Assembly: GCA_007131045.1 (NCBI GenBank) | Contig: SLRI01000677.1 | Location: 1 to 7,767 of the forward strand | From: Rhodospirillales bacterium | Lineage (GTDB): Bacteria; Pseudomonadota; Alphaproteobacteria; Geminicoccales; Geminicoccaceae | Length of the DNA: 7,767 nucleotides | Reading direction: 5' to 3' | Shown here: piece by piece, positions 7,128 through 7,767 of the stretch | How positions within the stretch are numbered: position 1 is the first letter of the stretch | Layout of the letters: each line of letters starts with the position of its first letter | The notes under the pieces: model-generated | What the model saw: the letters and a program-made list of their open reading frames with translations, nothing else | Told to the model about the DNA's origin: nothing | The model's database searches: none | Made by a program: the position numbers and the translations under genes

Positions 7128-7767
7128 CTAAGGGTGGCGCTCGTGCACCTTGCGACCGGCCACGTAGGTCGCGGCCACCGCCCGGTCGTCGCCCATGGTG
7201 ACGAGTGCGAAGAGGCATTCGTCGAGATGGTCACCGGTGGCGTCGAGGCGGTGGGCGAGGGCGGGGGTGGCGGCAGGCTCCAGCACCACGAGGTCGGCGT
7301 GGCTGCCGACTTCCAGCGTGCCGATCTCGGTCTGGAGGCCCAGCGCCCGGGCGTTGCCCAGGGTCATGGCATAGAAGGCGTCGCGCGCCGGCCAGTTCTG
7401 GCCCTGGAGCTGCAGCACCTTGTAGCCCTCGGCGGCGGTCCGCAGCATCGAATAGGAGGTGCCGCCGCCGATATCGGTGGCGAGCGCCACCCGGACCGGT
7501 GCCGCCGGGTCGCGCATCGCTTCGAGGTCGAAGAGGCCGGAGCCGATGAACAGGTTCGAGGTGGGGCAGAAGACCGCGACGCTGCCGGTCTCGCTCAGGC
7601 GCTGTCGCTCGGCGGCAGAGAGATGGATGCAGTGGCCGAAGAGCGAGCGGGGGCTCAAGAGGCCGGCCCGATCGTAGACGTCGAGGTAGTCGCGGGCCTC
7701 GGGGAAGCGCTCGGCCACGGTGCGGATTTCGGCGTGGTTCTCCGAGAGGTGGGTCTGCAGCCAGCAA
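7128..7767 (-). CDS. guaD: Guanine deaminase, C-terminal part (N-terminus beyond window)
   Basis: This is the C-terminal 212 residues of a zinc-dependent amidohydrolase that converts guanine to xanthine and ammonia in purine salvage/catabolism. The visible part opens with LQTHLSENHAE, whose His (codon 7749-7751) is a zinc ligand in this family. FGHCIHL (second His ligand, codon 7632-7634) and SETGSVAVFCPTSNLFIGSG follow, a guanine deaminase hallmark, then ATDIGGGTS with the catalytic/zinc Asp (codon 7473-7475). The end has KVLQLQGQNW, LEVGSHADLVVLEP and VTMGDDRAV, all closely resembling E. coli GuaD as I remember it. The frame runs off the window end with no start; a GTG at 7718 is internal. 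The N-terminal HxH zinc pair must lie outside the window. The gene is convergent with the Wzy_C gene, 3 bases apart, and appears to be a housekeeping flank of the polysaccharide locus. Confidence 0.94.
   Translation of the reverse strand, partial: CWLQTHLSENHAEIRTVAERFPEARDYLDVYDRAGLLSPRSLFGHCIHLSAAERQRLSETGSVAVFCPTSNLFIGSGLFDLEAMRDPAAPVRVALATDIGGGTSYSMLRTAAEGYKVLQLQGQNWPARDAFYAMTLGNARALGLQTEIGTLEVGSHADLVVLEPAATPALAHRLDATGDHLDECLFALVTMGDDRAVAATYVAGRKVHERHP

Overview
The window is GC-rich DNA with strong third-position G/C bias and weak promoter-like signals. Its gene families fit a high-GC alphaproteobacterium, perhaps Rhodospirillales-like. That assignment is inferred from protein style and gene content and is not proven. 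Two housekeeping genes, both cut by the window edges, flank a compact surface-polysaccharide locus.

Layout: (1) 1-1371, + strand, the C-terminal half of the ATP-dependent protease Lon, followed by a hairpin at 1411-1439 that looks like a terminator. (2) 1524-3059, - strand, a polyprenyl-phosphate sugar-1-phosphate transferase of the WcaJ type, which would start glycan assembly on undecaprenyl phosphate. (3) 3134-3886, - strand, a class I SAM-dependent methyltransferase. (4) 3954-4181, + strand, a 75-residue two-helix membrane protein facing the other way. (5) 5828 down to 4154, - strand, a tightly coupled three-gene unit: a membrane-anchored nucleotidyltransferase-fold protein, a PssD/Alg14-like subunit and a PssE/Alg13-like subunit, joined by two successive 4-base stop/start overlaps. 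(6) 5886-7124, + strand, an O-antigen ligase/polymerase-like membrane protein (Wzy_C family), divergent from the trio across an AT-rich 57-base gap. (7) 7128-7767, - strand, the C-terminal part of guanine deaminase, convergent with the Wzy_C gene.

Proposed joint working (inference): the WcaJ-like enzyme places the first sugar phosphate on the lipid carrier. The Alg14-like membrane subunit recruits the Alg13-like catalytic subunit to add the second sugar. The Wzy_C protein polymerises or ligates the product. The methyltransferase and the nucleotidyltransferase-fold protein are candidates for decorating it. No flippase (Wzx), chain-length/export protein (Wzz/Wza) or other glycosyltransferase lies in the window, so the pathway must be completed elsewhere.

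The items most worth a second look are the coupled nucleotidyltransferase-Alg14-Alg13 trio, a small collagen-like Gly-X-Y repeat inside the Alg14-like protein made by an 18-base tandem duplication, and the antisense small membrane gene whose tail overlaps the end of the Alg13-like gene. No tRNA, rRNA, CRISPR array, insertion sequence or attachment site was seen.
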